Counted from the stretch's first letter, positions 28,591 to 38,489 are shown. The stretch is DNA of 64,000 nucleotides from Mycolicibacter longobardus (GCF_002102265.1 NZ_LQPG01000014.1:78377-142376); one strand, 5' to 3'. Numbers and translations: made by a program. The notes: a model not told the origin generated them from the letters alone.

Positions 28591-28651
28591 CGAAATTCTA
28601 AAGCCTCCAACGACCGCGCACACCGGCAGGGCCGTCAACGCTCAGGGACGC

Positions 28652-29155
28652 TCAGGCCGTGGCTTTTGCGCACATCCAGCCGTCGGGCATCCGGCCGGTG
28701 GCGAGGAACTCGGCCAGCTCTGCGGCTTTCTCCGGCGCCAGGCCGGTGTCGGCAACCGGGTAGATCACCGGCTCCTCCACCTGGTTGTGGTCGGCCAGCA
28801 GGGCCAGCAGTCGTCGGCAGACGCCGCGCAGGGTGTCGTGGTCGGCCCCCGCGCCGGCCAGGTCGTCGAGTGCGCTCATGGTGCGCCAGATCTCGCCGTG
28901 GCCCAGGATCATCCCGAACACCGCCATCATCTGGGCGCCCTGGCTGATCGGCGGAAACAGCAGTTGCTCCTCCAGGTAGATGTGGCGCCGCAGCACGGCC
29001 AGGGTCGTCCGGAGGGCATCGGCGTCAACGCTGCCGCCGTCCAGCTTCTCCAGGAAGGCCCCGATCCCGGCCGCGACCTGCCGATGTTCGCGTTCGAGCG
29101 CCCTCGACAGCGAACCCTCCGAGGTGGGCGCTACGGTGCGATCTGCGATGCTCAT
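28652..29155 (-). CDS. Hemerythrin-domain (HHE) protein
   Basis: 167 residues. His/Glu iron ligands are spread over a four-helix bundle: LEREHRQVAAGI, LRRHIYLEEQLLFPPI, MILGHGEIWRTM and LLADHNQVEEPVIYPVAD. Mycobacterial hemerythrin-like proteins bind a diiron site and are linked to oxygen, nitric oxide or peroxide sensing; which applies here is unknown. The ATG at 29153-29155 ends a long upstream in-frame extension that overlaps the mmpL gene. A dyad at 29220-29234 lies about 65-80 nt upstream. Confidence 0.88.
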   Translation of the reverse strand: MSIADRTVAPTSEGSLSRALEREHRQVAAGIGAFLEKLDGGSVDADALRTTLAVLRRHIYLEEQLLFPPISQGAQMMAVFGMILGHGEIWRTMSALDDLAGAGADHDTLRGVCRRLLALLADHNQVEEPVIYPVADTGLAPEKAAELAEFLATGRMPDGWMCAKATA

Positions 29156-29219
29156 CCGGCCGACTCCTTCACCCCCTGCGGGCACCGGCTGACGCCGGCC
29201 AGGAGCCCGCACATTTTTT

Positions 29220-29234
29220 ACAAGTAAGACTTGT
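29220..29234. promoter_or_regulatory. Inverted repeat, candidate operator of the hemerythrin gene
   Basis: ACAAGT-AAG-ACTTGT lies inside a short AT-rich stretch (29212-29245) upstream of the hemerythrin gene. The 6-3-6 dyad is the size bound by many small dimeric repressors. The cognate regulator is not in the window. Confidence 0.4.
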
Positions 29235-29273
29235 TTAAAGTTAACCCATGGGTGGCGGGCTGACCAGAGCGGG

Positions 29274-32200
29274 TCAGCGCTCGGTCTCTTCCTCCGGCGG
29301 CTGGATCGCGGCGAGCACCTCGGTGGGCCGGTCGTCCACCGGCTTCGCGGGTCGCGTGGACAACTCGGGGAACGCCGTGGCGACCATATCCTCGAAGGTT
29401 CGGTCATGCTCGCGACCCGATCCTGTTGGCGCGGAAACGATCTCATCGGCGGCTTTGGCGGCTTTGGCGGCTTTGGCGTCCGCGGTGACCGATGCGGCGA
29501 CCCGCGGCGCACGCGCCGGGTGCTCCCGCACATTCAGCGGCCACCAGAACCATCGGCCCAGCAGCGCCGCCATCGACGGCATCATGAACGAGCGCACCAC
29601 CAGGGTGTCGAACAGCAGGCCGAGCCCGATCGTGGTGCCGACCTGGCCTACCACTCGCAGATCGCTGACCAGCATGGACGCCATGGTGAAGGCGAACACC
29701 AGCCCGGCTGCGGTGACGACCTTGCCGGTGCCGCCCATGGTCCGGATGATGCCGGTCTTCAGCCCGGCGCCCATCTCCTCCTTGAACCGGGCGACCAGCA
29801 GCAGGTTGTAGTCACAGCCCACCGCCAGCAGGATGATCACCGACATCACCAGAACCAGCCAGTGCAGGTGGATGCCGAAGATGTACTGCCACAACAGCAC
29901 CGAGAGGCCGAACGACGCCCCCAGCGATGCCAGCACCGTTCCGACGATCACCACCGAGGCGATGAAGCTGCGGGTGATCAGCAACATGATAATGAAAATG
30001 ATTGCCAGCGAAGTGATTCCAGCAATCAGCAGGTCGTAGTTCGCGGTTCCCTGCAGGTCGTTGAACAGCGCGGCGGTGCCGGCCACGTAGACCTTGGCAC
30101 CGGACAGCGGTGTGCCCTTGAGGGATTCGGCCGCGGCCTTCTTGATCAGGTTCACCCGGGCCATACCCTCCGGAGTCGCCGGGTAGCCGTCGTGGGTGAC
30201 GAAGAAGCGCGCCGCCTGCCCGTCCGGTGACAGGAACAGTTGGACCACGCGTTTGAAGTCCGGGTTGTCGAAGGCCTCCCGGGGCAGGTAGAACGAGTCG
30301 TCGCTCTTCGCCGCGTCGAAGTCCTGACCCATGGCGGCCGAGTCCCCGCCGACCTCCTCGACCTGCGCCATCATCCCGGACATGGTGCTGTGCAGCGTCA
30401 GCATCATGGTCTGCATGCTGCGCATGGCGGCAATCTGCGCCGGCATCATCTCCAGCAGCTGCGGCGTCACCACGTCGATGTTGTTCATGTCGGGCGCCAG
30501 CTCGTTGAGCTTCTCGGTGAGCAGGGTGGTGCTGTCCATCGACGCATACGCGGCCCGCAGCGACAGACAGGTGGTGTCGCCGCGGCAGTCCTGCCCATCG
30601 ACGGATTCACGCACCGCTTTGGAGTTCTCGTTCAGATCGGCCATGTGGCCGCGCACCTGCTTAGCCAGTTCCATGGCCTCGTCCGAGACACCCGCCGCGT
30701 GGTGGGTGTTGGCGGCCATCTGCTGCATCAACCCGTACATGCGCTGCAGCGAGGTGATGGTGCCCTCGAGATCGTCGGCCTGCTTGCGCATGTCGGCCAC
30801 CCGGGCTTTGACGAAGTCCAGGTTCTGCATCTGCCCGGCGTTCTGCATGCTGAGCAGGAACGGGATCGAGGTGTGCCCGAGCGGGGTGCCCTCGGGCCGG
30901 GTGACACCCTGCACCATGGCGACGCCCTCGACCGCGAAGATGCTCTTGGCCAGCTTGTTGAGCACCAGGAAGTCCGCGGAGTTGCGCATGTCGTGATCGG
31001 ATTCGATCAGCACCACTTCGGGCAGCAACCGCGATTCCGGGAAGTGCCGCGCCGCGGCCGCCCAGCCGAGATTGGCCGGGGTGTCCTGCGGGATGAACGA
31101 CGGGTCCTTGTAGCTCACCTTGTAGCCGGGCAGAGCGAGCAGGCCGATGAGCGCGACCGCGCAGGCGGCCACGAAGATCGGCCCGGGCCAGCGCACGATC
31201 GCCGTGCCCACCCTGCGCCAGCCGCGGTCGGACATCTTGCGGCGGGGTTCGAGCATGCCGTGGCGCGTGGCGACGGCCAGGACCGCCGGGACCAGCGTCA
31301 GCGCGATGGCGACGGCGACGAGCATGCCGACCGCGCACGGGGCGCCCATGGTCTGGAACACCGGCAATCGGGTGAAACTCAAGCAGTAGGTGGCGCCGGC
31401 GATGGTCAGACCCGATGCCAGCACCACGTGGGCGACCCCGCGGTAGGTGGTGAAGTAGGCCGTCTCCGGGTCCTCGCCGGCGTGCCGGGCCTCGTGGTAC
31501 CGGCCGATGAAGAAGATGCCGTAGTCGGTGCCGGCGGCGATCGCCAACGTCACCAGGATGTTGATCGCGAACGTGGACAGCCCGATCAGCTCACTGTGCC
31601 CCAGGAACGCGACGATTCCGCGCGCGGCGGCCAGCTCGATACCGACCACGGCCAACAGCAGCGCGACGGTGCCGATCGAGCGATAGAGCAGCAACAGCAT
31701 CAGCGAGATCACCGAGACGGTGGCCACCAGGATCTTGAGCACCGCCCGGTCGCCGCTGGTGTTCATGTCGGTGACCATCGGCGCCGGGCCGGTGACGTAG
31801 GCCCGCACCCCCGGCGGCGCGGGTGTGCGCTCGACGACGTCGCGCACCGCCTCGACGGAATCGTTGGCCAGCGCCTCGCCCTGGTTTCCGGCGAGGTTCA
31901 GCTGAACCAGTGCCGCCTTGCCGTCAGAACTCTGGGCGCCGCCCGCGGTGAGCGGGTCGCCCCAGAAGTCCTGGATGTGCTGGACGTGCTTGGTGTCGGC
32001 GTTGAGCTGGGCGATCAGCTCGTTGTAGTAGTGGTGGGCGGCGTCGCCGAGGGGTTCATCGCCTTCGATGACGATCATCGCCGCGCTGTCGGTGTTGGAT
32101 TCCTGGAAGACGTGCCCCAGCCGCGCCATCGCCTGAATCGACGGTGCGTCCTTGGCGCTCAACGACACCGGGTGTTCCTTGGCGACCTGCTCCAGCGGTG

Positions 32201-32321
32201 GGACCGCGATGCTGACCAACGCCGTGAGCGCCACCCAGCCGAGAATGATCGGCCAGGCGAACCGGCGGACCAGGGCTGCCGCGGACGGCCGGCTACGGCT
32301 CAGGTGGTGCGTATTCGTCAC
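29274..32321 (-). CDS. MmpL-family RND lipid transporter
   Basis: 1015 residues from GTG 32321 (GAGGGG and GGGA motifs just upstream; a TTG 33 nt earlier is possible). Topology is that of RND/MMPL proteins: TM1 ([18 protein letters not shown]), a periplasmic loop, five more helices with [22 protein letters not shown], then a second loop and six helices with [17 protein letters not shown]. These two segments carry the Asp-Tyr pairs of the proton relay. The second loop has a Met-rich helical insertion ([19 protein letters not shown]). MmpL proteins export wall lipids. No mmpS partner is adjacent. Proximity to DIM-like genes suggests export of that lipid, which is an inference. Confidence 0.92.
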   Translation of the reverse strand: MTNTHHLSRSRPSAAALVRRFAWPIILGWVALTALVSIAVPPLEQVAKEHPVSLSAKDAPSIQAMARLGHVFQESNTDSAAMIVIEGDEPLGDAAHHYYNELIAQLNADTKHVQHIQDFWGDPLTAGGAQSSDGKAALVQLNLAGNQGEALANDSVEAVRDVVERTPAPPGVRAYVTGPAPMVTDMNTSGDRAVLKILVATVSVISLMLLLLYRSIGTVALLLAVVGIELAAARGIVAFLGHSELIGLSTFAINILVTLAIAAGTDYGIFFIGRYHEARHAGEDPETAYFTTYRGVAHVVLASGLTIAGATYCLSFTRLPVFQTMGAPCAVGMLVAVAIALTLVPAVLAVATRHGMLEPRRKMSDRGWRRVGTAIVRWPGPIFVAACAVALIGLLALPGYKVSYKDPSFIPQDTPANLGWAAAARHFPESRLLPEVVLIESDHDMRNSADFLVLNKLAKSIFAVEGVAMVQGVTRPEGTPLGHTSIPFLLSMQNAGQMQNLDFVKARVADMRKQADDLEGTITSLQRMYGLMQQMAANTHHAAGVSDEAMELAKQVRGHMADLNENSKAVRESVDGQDCRGDTTCLSLRAAYASMDSTTLLTEKLNELAPDMNNIDVVTPQLLEMMPAQIAAMRSMQTMMLTLHSTMSGMMAQVEEVGGDSAAMGQDFDAAKSDDSFYLPREAFDNPDFKRVVQLFLSPDGQAARFFVTHDGYPATPEGMARVNLIKKAAAESLKGTPLSGAKVYVAGTAALFNDLQGTANYDLLIAGITSLAIIFIIMLLITRSFIASVVIVGTVLASLGASFGLSVLLWQYIFGIHLHWLVLVMSVIILLAVGCDYNLLLVARFKEEMGAGLKTGIIRTMGGTGKVVTAAGLVFAFTMASMLVSDLRVVGQVGTTIGLGLLFDTLVVRSFMMPSMAALLGRWFWWPLNVREHPARAPRVAASVTADAKAAKAAKAADEIVSAPTGSGREHDRTFEDMVATAFPELSTRPAKPVDDRPTEVLAAIQPPEEETER

Positions 32322-32399
32322 TTTCCCAAGCCCCTCACCCGATGTTCTGCCCAAACGGTCACTGTAACCCCCCAGTTCGCCGACCGCTGCCTGGAGAAG

Positions 32400-33896
32400 T
32401 TACCCGAACGAGTAGTCCGACAGCGGGAAGTTGTCCTGCTCTTTGACAGCACTGCGCACCGAGGTCGGCCGGAAAAGCGGAGCCTCCCCGGTGTTGTGGT
32501 TGAACCAATAGGAATTCGAGGTCGCGCAGTTGCCGAGGTGGAACACCGAGCTGTCCAGCAGGCCCATCATCCGCTCGTAGAACCGCGTGTTGGCCTCTTC
32601 GGTGACCTCGAAGGTATGCGCCTGGCGCCGCTGCACTTCGCCGAGCAACCGGTTCATGTGCCGCATCTGGTATTCGACGGTGTTGAACCAGGACAGCCCC
32701 ACCCAGGCGAACGGGCTGGACATGTTGATGAAGTTCGGGAACGCCGGGGCTGTCATGCCCTGGTAGGCCTGGAAGCGGGTCTCGCGCCACCACTTGCCCA
32801 GGTTGCGACCGCCCCGACCGATCACCTCGATCGCCGGCAGGTTGCCCTCCCACACGTCGTAACCGGTTGCCAGCACCAGGGTGTCGATCTCGCGCTTGGT
32901 GCCGTCGCAGGACACGATGCCGTCCGGTTCGATCCGCTCGATGCCTTCGGTGTCCAGGTGCACGTGCGGCTTGGTGAACGTCGGGTAGTAGTCATTGGAG
33001 ATCGACGGGCGCTTGCAGCCGAAGTCGAAATCGGGGCGCATCTTGCGAGCGAGCTCGCGGTCCCGCACCGAGAACAGCCGATGCATTGCCGATTGGGCCG
33101 CCATCGCCTTGTTGACGAACTTGAAACGCCGGTAGCGCCACATCGTCAGGACCATCATGAAGTCCGTGGTGTTGTCGGTCAGCCACCGCACGATGCGCTG
33201 GGTGAACGGCACCCGGGCAAACATCCGTTGCACCACCGGCGGGAACACCACGTCGGATTTGGGCGTCACCAGGATCGGCGTGCGCTGATACACCGTCAGC
33301 TCGGCGACCTCTTTGGCCAGCTCGGGGATGACCTGGATCCCGGTGGATCCGGTACCGATGACCCCCGCACGACGCCCCGCCATCGAGTACTCGTGATCCC
33401 AGGCGGCGGTGTGGATGATTTTCCCGGCGAAGGTGTCGATGCCCGGGATGTCCGGAATCTTCGGCTGGCACAGGAAGCCGGTGGCAACGATGAGGAACTG
33501 CGCCGTCAGCGTCTCGCCGCCGGCCAGCGCCACCCGCCACACCTTGGCGTCCTCGTCCCATTGGGCGCCGTCGACGCTGGTGTTGAAGCGCATGAAGCGT
33601 TCGACGTCGTATTTGGCGGCGACATGCTCGGCATAGGCCTGCACCTCGCTGCCGGGAGCGAACAGCCGAGACCAGTACGGGTTCGGCTCGAACCAGTAGG
33701 AATAGGTGGTCGAAGGCTGGTCGACGGAAAGACCCGGGTAGTGATTGACCCGCCACGTTCCACCAAGACCGTCCAGGCGGTCAACGATCAGGATGTTTTC
33801 GTAGCCCAGCCGGTTGAGTTGGATCGCCGCGCCGATTCCACCGAAGCCCGCGCCCACGATGACGGCGTCGTAGTGCAGGCACTTCTGGGTCCCCAT
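32400..33896 (-). CDS. Flavin-containing monooxygenase, Baeyer-Villiger type
   Basis: 498 residues. The FAD Rossmann motif is VIVGAGFGGIGAA (about residues 13-25), and GGTWRVNHYPGLSVDQP is the second FAD/NADPH motif. FAGKIIHTAAWD matches the Baeyer-Villiger fingerprint FxGxxxHxxxW[P/D], and the NADPH loop is VIGTGSTGIQV. These enzymes insert oxygen next to a ketone or oxidise amines or sulphides. It is divergent from the AurF-like gene over 237 bp, so both may be controlled together. Substrate unknown; a polyketide ketone is an attractive inference. Confidence 0.9.
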   Translation of the reverse strand: MGTQKCLHYDAVIVGAGFGGIGAAIQLNRLGYENILIVDRLDGLGGTWRVNHYPGLSVDQPSTTYSYWFEPNPYWSRLFAPGSEVQAYAEHVAAKYDVERFMRFNTSVDGAQWDEDAKVWRVALAGGETLTAQFLIVATGFLCQPKIPDIPGIDTFAGKIIHTAAWDHEYSMAGRRAGVIGTGSTGIQVIPELAKEVAELTVYQRTPILVTPKSDVVFPPVVQRMFARVPFTQRIVRWLTDNTTDFMMVLTMWRYRRFKFVNKAMAAQSAMHRLFSVRDRELARKMRPDFDFGCKRPSISNDYYPTFTKPHVHLDTEGIERIEPDGIVSCDGTKREIDTLVLATGYDVWEGNLPAIEVIGRGGRNLGKWWRETRFQAYQGMTAPAFPNFINMSSPFAWVGLSWFNTVEYQMRHMNRLLGEVQRRQAHTFEVTEEANTRFYERMMGLLDSSVFHLGNCATSNSYWFNHNTGEAPLFRPTSVRSAVKEQDNFPLSDYSFG

Positions 33897-34053
33897 AAGA
33901 AGAACACGCTACCGCAACGCCGCAATATATCGCTGTACGTGCAGGTCAGCCCAACGCTGACCGTTCGGCCTCCGGCAGGTAAAGTAACGGACGCTGCACG
34001 GTCGCAAGATGATGCCAATCACACCACAGCGGCGTGGCGAGCCTTAGTATTTT

Positions 34054-34065
34054 GCCAATGTTGGC
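34054..34065. promoter_or_regulatory. Palindrome between divergent oxygenase genes
   Basis: GCCAA-TG-TTGGC is a perfect 12-bp dyad in the divergent spacer between the Baeyer-Villiger-type and AurF-like genes, placed where one regulator could control both. No regulator gene is nearby. Confidence 0.35.
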
Positions 34066-34133
34066 GCTAGGCTTCGCCCGGTCGCACATTTCTTGAAGCG
34101 CACGGTCGAAGGGATGCGGGAAGGATGCTCGGT

Positions 34134-35213
34134 ATGCCGACGTGGTTGGTATGCGGCTGGGTGGTGGGCCTGCTGACTGCGGGACTCGCGCTCACCGCGA
34201 TCCGCACAATCGCTCGGTATCGACGCAATATGGACGTCAGCGATGACCCGCAGTACGCCGCGGCCCTGAAGAACCTGTCGGAAAGCTCGGTGCGACGCCG
34301 CTTCGACCCATTCATCGACATCGACTGGGATGCCCCCGAGTACGCCATCACCCCGAATGACCCGCGATGGGTGATGGCCGACGGCCCCTTCGCCTACTCC
34401 CCCTGGTATCGCAGCCAGCCGCTGGACAAGCAGATCGCCATGGGGATGTGGAGGCAGGCCAACATCGCCAAGGTCTCCATGCAGTTCGAGAGCATGTTGA
34501 TCCGCGGACTGGTCCAGTACGCGTCCTGGGTGCCCAACGGCTCCCCCGAACATCGCTACTGCATGCACGAGTCCATCGAAGAGTGCAACCACGTCCTGAT
34601 GTTCCAGGAGCTGGTGAACCGTATCGGGTTCGATGTTCCAGGCATGCCGTGGTGGATGCGTCGGCTCTCACCGGTGATGCCGCTGTACGCCGGCCCGTTC
34701 CCCAACACGTTCTTCTTCGGCGTGCTGGCCGGCGAGGTTCCGGTGGACGTCATGCAGACCAACGCGCTGCGCGGCTCGGCCCAGACGCATCCCGTCGTAG
34801 CGAAGGTGATGGCCATCCACATCGCCGAGGAGGCGCGGCACATCTCATTCGCCGACGCCTACCTGCGCAGGCGTGTCCCGAACGTGTGGTGGCTCAACCG
34901 GATGTGGATGTCGCTGTACGTGCCGGTCGTCATGCGGGTGATGGCCAAGCCGATGGTGCTGCCGCCGCGCGCCTTCTTCCGCCGCTTCGATGTGCCGCGT
35001 TCGGTACGCAGGCAGCTGCTGACCGGATCCCCCGAGACCCGACAGATGATGCAGGACACCTTCGCCGATATCCGGATGCTCTGCACCGATATCGGCCTGA
35101 TGACCCCCGTCGGACGCCTGATGTGGCGCATCTGCCGAATCGACGGATCCCCATCGCGGTACCGCGGTGAGCCGCAGCGCTCGCGGGTGCCGGGCCAAGT
35201 CACCGGCGTCTGA
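34134..35213 (+). CDS. AurF-like diiron oxygenase with N-terminal membrane anchor
   Basis: 359 residues from ATG 34134 (GGGAAGG 9 nt upstream; the ATG at 34125 abuts that motif). Residues 4-25 form a hydrophobic anchor (LVCGWVVGLLTAGLALTAI). The body has ferritin-like diiron ligands: HESIEECNHVLMFQEL and HIAEEARHISFADAYL, plus an earlier Glu in VSMQFESMLIRG. AurF-type enzymes oxidise arylamines to nitro groups, but many family members hydroxylate other substrates. A coupled methyltransferase follows 31 nt downstream. The substrate cannot be told from sequence. Confidence 0.82.
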   Translation: MPTWLVCGWVVGLLTAGLALTAIRTIARYRRNMDVSDDPQYAAALKNLSESSVRRRFDPFIDIDWDAPEYAITPNDPRWVMADGPFAYSPWYRSQPLDKQIAMGMWRQANIAKVSMQFESMLIRGLVQYASWVPNGSPEHRYCMHESIEECNHVLMFQELVNRIGFDVPGMPWWMRRLSPVMPLYAGPFPNTFFFGVLAGEVPVDVMQTNALRGSAQTHPVVAKVMAIHIAEEARHISFADAYLRRRVPNVWWLNRMWMSLYVPVVMRVMAKPMVLPPRAFFRRFDVPRSVRRQLLTGSPETRQMMQDTFADIRMLCTDIGLMTPVGRLMWRICRIDGSPSRYRGEPQRSRVPGQVTGV

Positions 35214-35232
35214 GGCAGCCTCTGCGCTGTGC

Positions 35233-35238
35233 CATACT
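35233..35238 (+). promoter_or_regulatory. Extended -10, leaderless promoter of methyltransferase 1
   Basis: TGC-CATACT ends 6 nt before the ATG at 35245. The same TGN-CATACT-N6-ATG layout stands before the paralogue at 38496. Confidence 0.5.
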
Positions 35239-35244
35239 TTCGGT

Positions 35245-36078
35245 ATGGTGCGTTCCCCATCTGAGACCTTGGAAAAAGTCGGCGCCGATCTGGTTTACCG
35301 CATCTCGGCGATGCCGCTGTACAAGAAGGCCTTCAAATACTGGTACCCGTTCATGACCAAGCGGATGGGGCACGACGACGTCGTCTTCCTCAACTGGGGT
35401 TACGAGGAGGATCCGCCGCTGGGTATCAAGCTCGACGAGGCCGACGAGGCCGACCGCTACTCGATCCAGCTCTACCACCAGACCGCCACCCAGATCGACC
35501 TGGCCGGCAAGAAGGTGCTGGAGGTCAGCTCCGGCCACGGCGGCGGCGCCTCCTTCCTGGCCCGCACCCTCAAACCCGCCTCCTACACCGGCTTGGACTT
35601 CAATCCGGACGGCGTGGCCTTCTGCCAGAAGCGCCACCAGGTGCCCGGCTTGGACTTCGTGCAGGGTGATGCGCTGAACCTGCCGTTCCCGGACAATTCG
35701 TTCGATGCGGTGGTCAACGTCGAGGCCTCCCACATCTACCCCGACTTCGCGCAGTTCGTACGCGAGGTGGGACGGGTGCTGCGCCCGGGCGGGCATTTCC
35801 TGCACACCGACTTCCGCGCCAAGGAGGACATCGAGTCCTGGCAGCAGACCCTGGCCACCCCGCCGCTGCGGCTGGTCAACGAGCGCGACATCAGCCGCGA
35901 GGTCGTTCGCGGCCTGGCGGCGAACTCGCCGCGCTCCAACGAGCTGATCAACGAACGGATGCCGTTCTTCCTGCGCCGCTTCGCCCGGGAGTTCGCCGTG
36001 GTCGAGGGGTCGCTGTTCTACCGCGACCTGGACCGCGGTGAGATCACCTACCGCATTTTCGACCTCGTCAAGGACTAA
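35245..36078 (+). CDS. Methyltransferase of the phthiotriol/phenolphthiotriol dimycocerosate O-methyltransferase family
   Basis: 277 residues. The sequence tracks Rv2952 as I remember it: KYWYPFMTKRMGHDDVVFLNWGYEEDPP, motif I KVLEVSSGHGGGASFLARTL, PASYTGLDFNPDGVAFCQKRH, GDALNLPFPDNSFDAVVNVEASH and a final YRIFDLVKD. Rv2952 methylates the C3 hydroxyl of phthiotriol to give phthiocerol. With PpsD/PpsE-like genes nearby, a similar O-methylation of the polyketide is likely. It is probably transcribed both with the AurF-like gene and from its own leaderless promoter. A 13-bp hairpin terminator follows. Confidence 0.87.
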   Translation: MVRSPSETLEKVGADLVYRISAMPLYKKAFKYWYPFMTKRMGHDDVVFLNWGYEEDPPLGIKLDEADEADRYSIQLYHQTATQIDLAGKKVLEVSSGHGGGASFLARTLKPASYTGLDFNPDGVAFCQKRHQVPGLDFVQGDALNLPFPDNSFDAVVNVEASHIYPDFAQFVREVGRVLRPGGHFLHTDFRAKEDIESWQQTLATPPLRLVNERDISREVVRGLAANSPRSNELINERMPFFLRRFAREFAVVEGSLFYRDLDRGEITYRIFDLVKD

Positions 36079-36090
36079 GGACACCACGTC

Positions 36091-36137
36091 GAAGCGCCGG
36101 AGCGAGCCGGGACTCAACCCCGGAGCTCCGGCGCTTC
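36091..36137 (+). terminator. Rho-independent-type terminator hairpin
   Basis: GAAGCGCCGGAGC (36091-36103) pairs perfectly with GCTCCGGCGCTTC (36125-36137) around a 21-nt loop, followed by TTT. It starts 13 nt after the methyltransferase stop and separates that unit from the P450 operon. Confidence 0.7.
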
Positions 36138-36248
36138 TTTGGTGACCGACGTCCCTTCAGACGACGACGGCAACCGGGTTAGGGTGACGGGCGGTGGCCA
36201 GTCGCGGGCCAATCGTGCTCAAACCTGACGATCGAGGGGGCTTGCCAG

Positions 36249-37607
36249 ATGGGCCAGAAGGAACTGACGCGTCGGCTTCGTTTTCGCGCCAGCCTGCTCA
36301 AGATCGGCACCGACGGGCTGGTCGGGGTGCTCCGCGACCGAGCGACCGCCTACCGGTACGCCCTCACCGGGCGTGAAACCGCGCCACTGACCGATTTCGA
36401 CCCGTTCGCTCCCGAGACGATGCGTGACCCCTATCCGGCATATCGGACACTGTTCAGCGGTCCGAAGGTCTGGTACAGCCGCAAACGTGGCATCTGGATC
36501 ATTCCGGGCTACGACGAGGTCCGGCAGGCGTTGCGTGACGACGGCGCGTTGTCCTCGGCGGAGAGCCAGGCCCGCTTCCGGGTCCACCTGCAGACGATGA
36601 ATGCCACCGACCCGCCGGTGCACACCCGGCTGCGCCGCTCGGTCTCCCGGGCCTTCACGCCCCGCGCGATGAAGTCGTGGGAGATCAACATCAACCGCGT
36701 CGCCGACGAGCTCGTGGACGCGATGATCAAGCGCGGCCGCGTCGAGATCGTGGCCGACCTGGCCAAGCCCCTGCCCAACCGGCTGATCACGATGATGCTG
36801 GCGATTCCGCAGGAGGACCGCCACCAGTTCCTGGAGTGGGCGGACACCATCAATGAGGCCGCCTTCGCGCCGCTGAATCTGCGCGGCATGGCGCTGAACA
36901 TGCGTTCCAGTCAGGCCGTCGCCGCCATGCACCGCAGCCTCGACCCGATGATCAGAACGCGTCGCGCCGCCACCGGCGATGACCTGATCTCGATGCTGGC
37001 GGCTCCCAGCGGTGAGGACACGCTCTCCGACGACGAGGTGTTCTGGACCGCGTCGATGCTGGTCGGCGCCGGCAGCGAGACCACGATGAATCTGATCTCG
37101 GGCCTGTTCCTGACGCTGGCACAGCGCCCGGACGTATACGCGCGGCTGCGCGAGCACCCCGAGCTCATTCCCGCCGCCATCGAAGAGCAGTTGCGCTTCG
37201 TCTCCCCGGTCCAGGGGTTCTACCGGACCGCGACCCGCGACTATCAGGTCGGCGACCACACCATCCCGGCCGGTGCGCGGGTGCTGGTGCTCTACGCGGC
37301 GGCCAACCGCGATCCACGGCACTACCCGGATCCGGACACGTTCGATCTGGACCGCAATCCGACCGACCACCTCGCGTTCGGCGGCGGCGCGCACTACTGC
37401 CTGGGCACACACCTGACCCGCATCGAAGTCAGCCGGGTGCTGACGCAGTTGATCCCCCGGGTCAAGGAGATCCGGCTGGACGGGGAGCACCGCCATATGG
37501 TCAACGCGACGATGCGCGGCCTGGAGCACCTGCCCGTCGAACTGGTGCTCGCCGACGATGAGGCGAGCCAGGCCGCGGCGCAGTCCGGGTCCACCGGCAC
37601 CCGATGA
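36249..37607 (+). CDS. Cytochrome P450
   Basis: 452 residues. The heme ligand is Cys384 in FGGGAHYCLG, the I-helix oxygen-binding motif is VGAGSETTMN, the K-helix ExxR equivalent is EEQLRF, and NRDPRHYPDPDTFDLDR is the conserved meander. AGGGGG lies 8 nt upstream of the ATG. A basic N-terminal stretch (RRLRFRASLLK) might contact membranes. Its stop overlaps the start of the downstream SDR (ATGA), which suggests hydroxylation followed by oxidation to a ketone or the reverse. Substrate unknown; the locus suggests a lipid. Confidence 0.92.
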   Translation: MGQKELTRRLRFRASLLKIGTDGLVGVLRDRATAYRYALTGRETAPLTDFDPFAPETMRDPYPAYRTLFSGPKVWYSRKRGIWIIPGYDEVRQALRDDGALSSAESQARFRVHLQTMNATDPPVHTRLRRSVSRAFTPRAMKSWEININRVADELVDAMIKRGRVEIVADLAKPLPNRLITMMLAIPQEDRHQFLEWADTINEAAFAPLNLRGMALNMRSSQAVAAMHRSLDPMIRTRRAATGDDLISMLAAPSGEDTLSDDEVFWTASMLVGAGSETTMNLISGLFLTLAQRPDVYARLREHPELIPAAIEEQLRFVSPVQGFYRTATRDYQVGDHTIPAGARVLVLYAAANRDPRHYPDPDTFDLDRNPTDHLAFGGGAHYCLGTHLTRIEVSRVLTQLIPRVKEIRLDGEHRHMVNATMRGLEHLPVELVLADDEASQAAAQSGSTGTR

Positions 37608-38434
37608 GCGCCGAGCCGGTTGCGCTGGTCACCGGGGCGACGAGTGGGATCGGTGAGGCGACCGCCGATCGGCTGCAGGCCGCCGGTTATCGCGTCTTCG
37701 CGGTCGGCCGCAACCCCGAGGCGCTGCAACGCCTGCAGGCGCGCGGCCTGACCGCCCGCGCCCTGGATGTCACCGACGAGGCGGCGGTGCAGCGCCTCAT
37801 CGCGGAGATCGAAGCCGACCACTCTCGCGTCGACGTGCTGGTCAACAGCGCGGGGTTCCCGCTGACGTGTCCGCTCGAACAGCTGGCGCTGGCTGACCTG
37901 CGCAGCCTTTTTGAGACCAATGTGGTTGCAGCGCTTCACTTATCGCAGGCGGTGCTGCCGGGGATGCGCGAGCGCGGGACCGGCGTCATCGTCAACATCG
38001 GCAGCACCGGGGGCCGCTTCGCCAGCCCGGGAGCCGGCGGGTACCACGTGGTCAAGTACGGCATGGAGGCGCTGTCGTTGTCGCTGCGCGCCGAGGTGGC
38101 ACCGTTCGGGGTGCGGGTGGTGCTGCTCGACCCGACCGCGGTGCACACCCCGTTCGTGACCTCGCAGCAGGAGGCACAGCCCTGCTACGCCGACGACGAC
38201 CCCTACGGCGGCTTCAAACGCCGCTACGCCGACAACACCCGCGAGCTGACCGCCAAGCGCGGGGTGATGATCGAACCCGATGTGGTGGCCCGCGCCGTGG
38301 TGCGCGTGGTCCGGGCCCGCAACCCCCGGCCGCGGTATGTGGTCGGGCTCTCCGGCAAGGCCACCGTGCTCGCCCGGGCGCTGTTGACCGACCGCATGTG
38401 GGACCGAATCCTGATGCGCGGACTGCGCGACTGA
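37604..38434 (+). CDS. Short-chain dehydrogenase/reductase (SDR)
   Basis: 276 residues of the classical SDR type. The cofactor loop is TGATSGIG (10-17), NSAG the structural motif, and the catalytic residues are S134, Y147 and K151 (YHVVK). The acidic ALDVTD pattern and an Arg (VGRNPEAL) after the second strand suggest NADP(H). It overlaps the P450 stop by 4 nt (ATGA), so the two are translationally coupled and probably act on the same substrate. The C-terminal part (ARALLTDRMWDRILMRGL) resembles retinol-dehydrogenase-like SDRs. Confidence 0.9.
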   Translation: MSAEPVALVTGATSGIGEATADRLQAAGYRVFAVGRNPEALQRLQARGLTARALDVTDEAAVQRLIAEIEADHSRVDVLVNSAGFPLTCPLEQLALADLRSLFETNVVAALHLSQAVLPGMRERGTGVIVNIGSTGGRFASPGAGGYHVVKYGMEALSLSLRAEVAPFGVRVVLLDPTAVHTPFVTSQQEAQPCYADDDPYGGFKRRYADNTRELTAKRGVMIEPDVVARAVVRVVRARNPRPRYVVGLSGKATVLARALLTDRMWDRILMRGLRD

Positions 38435-38483
38435 CGGCTTCGCGGGCCCCGACCCGGTCGCTGACCAGGCATACCGTCCGTGA

Positions 38484-38489
38484 CATACT
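38484..38489 (+). promoter_or_regulatory. Extended -10, leaderless promoter of methyltransferase 2
   Basis: TGA-CATACT ends 6 nt before the ATG at 38496, identical in layout to the element at 35233. Confidence 0.5.

Noticed and set aside
30240..34070. A 1276-residue plus-strand open frame
   Set aside because: It is antisense to the mmpL and Baeyer-Villiger-type genes. Its composition (His, Arg, Gly, Val repeats) is that of a mirror frame in high-GC DNA and it has no domain.
35167..35244. Earlier start for the first methyltransferase
   Set aside because: The extension overlaps the AurF-like coding end in another frame. The ATG at 35245 has the leaderless promoter and matches the family N-terminus.
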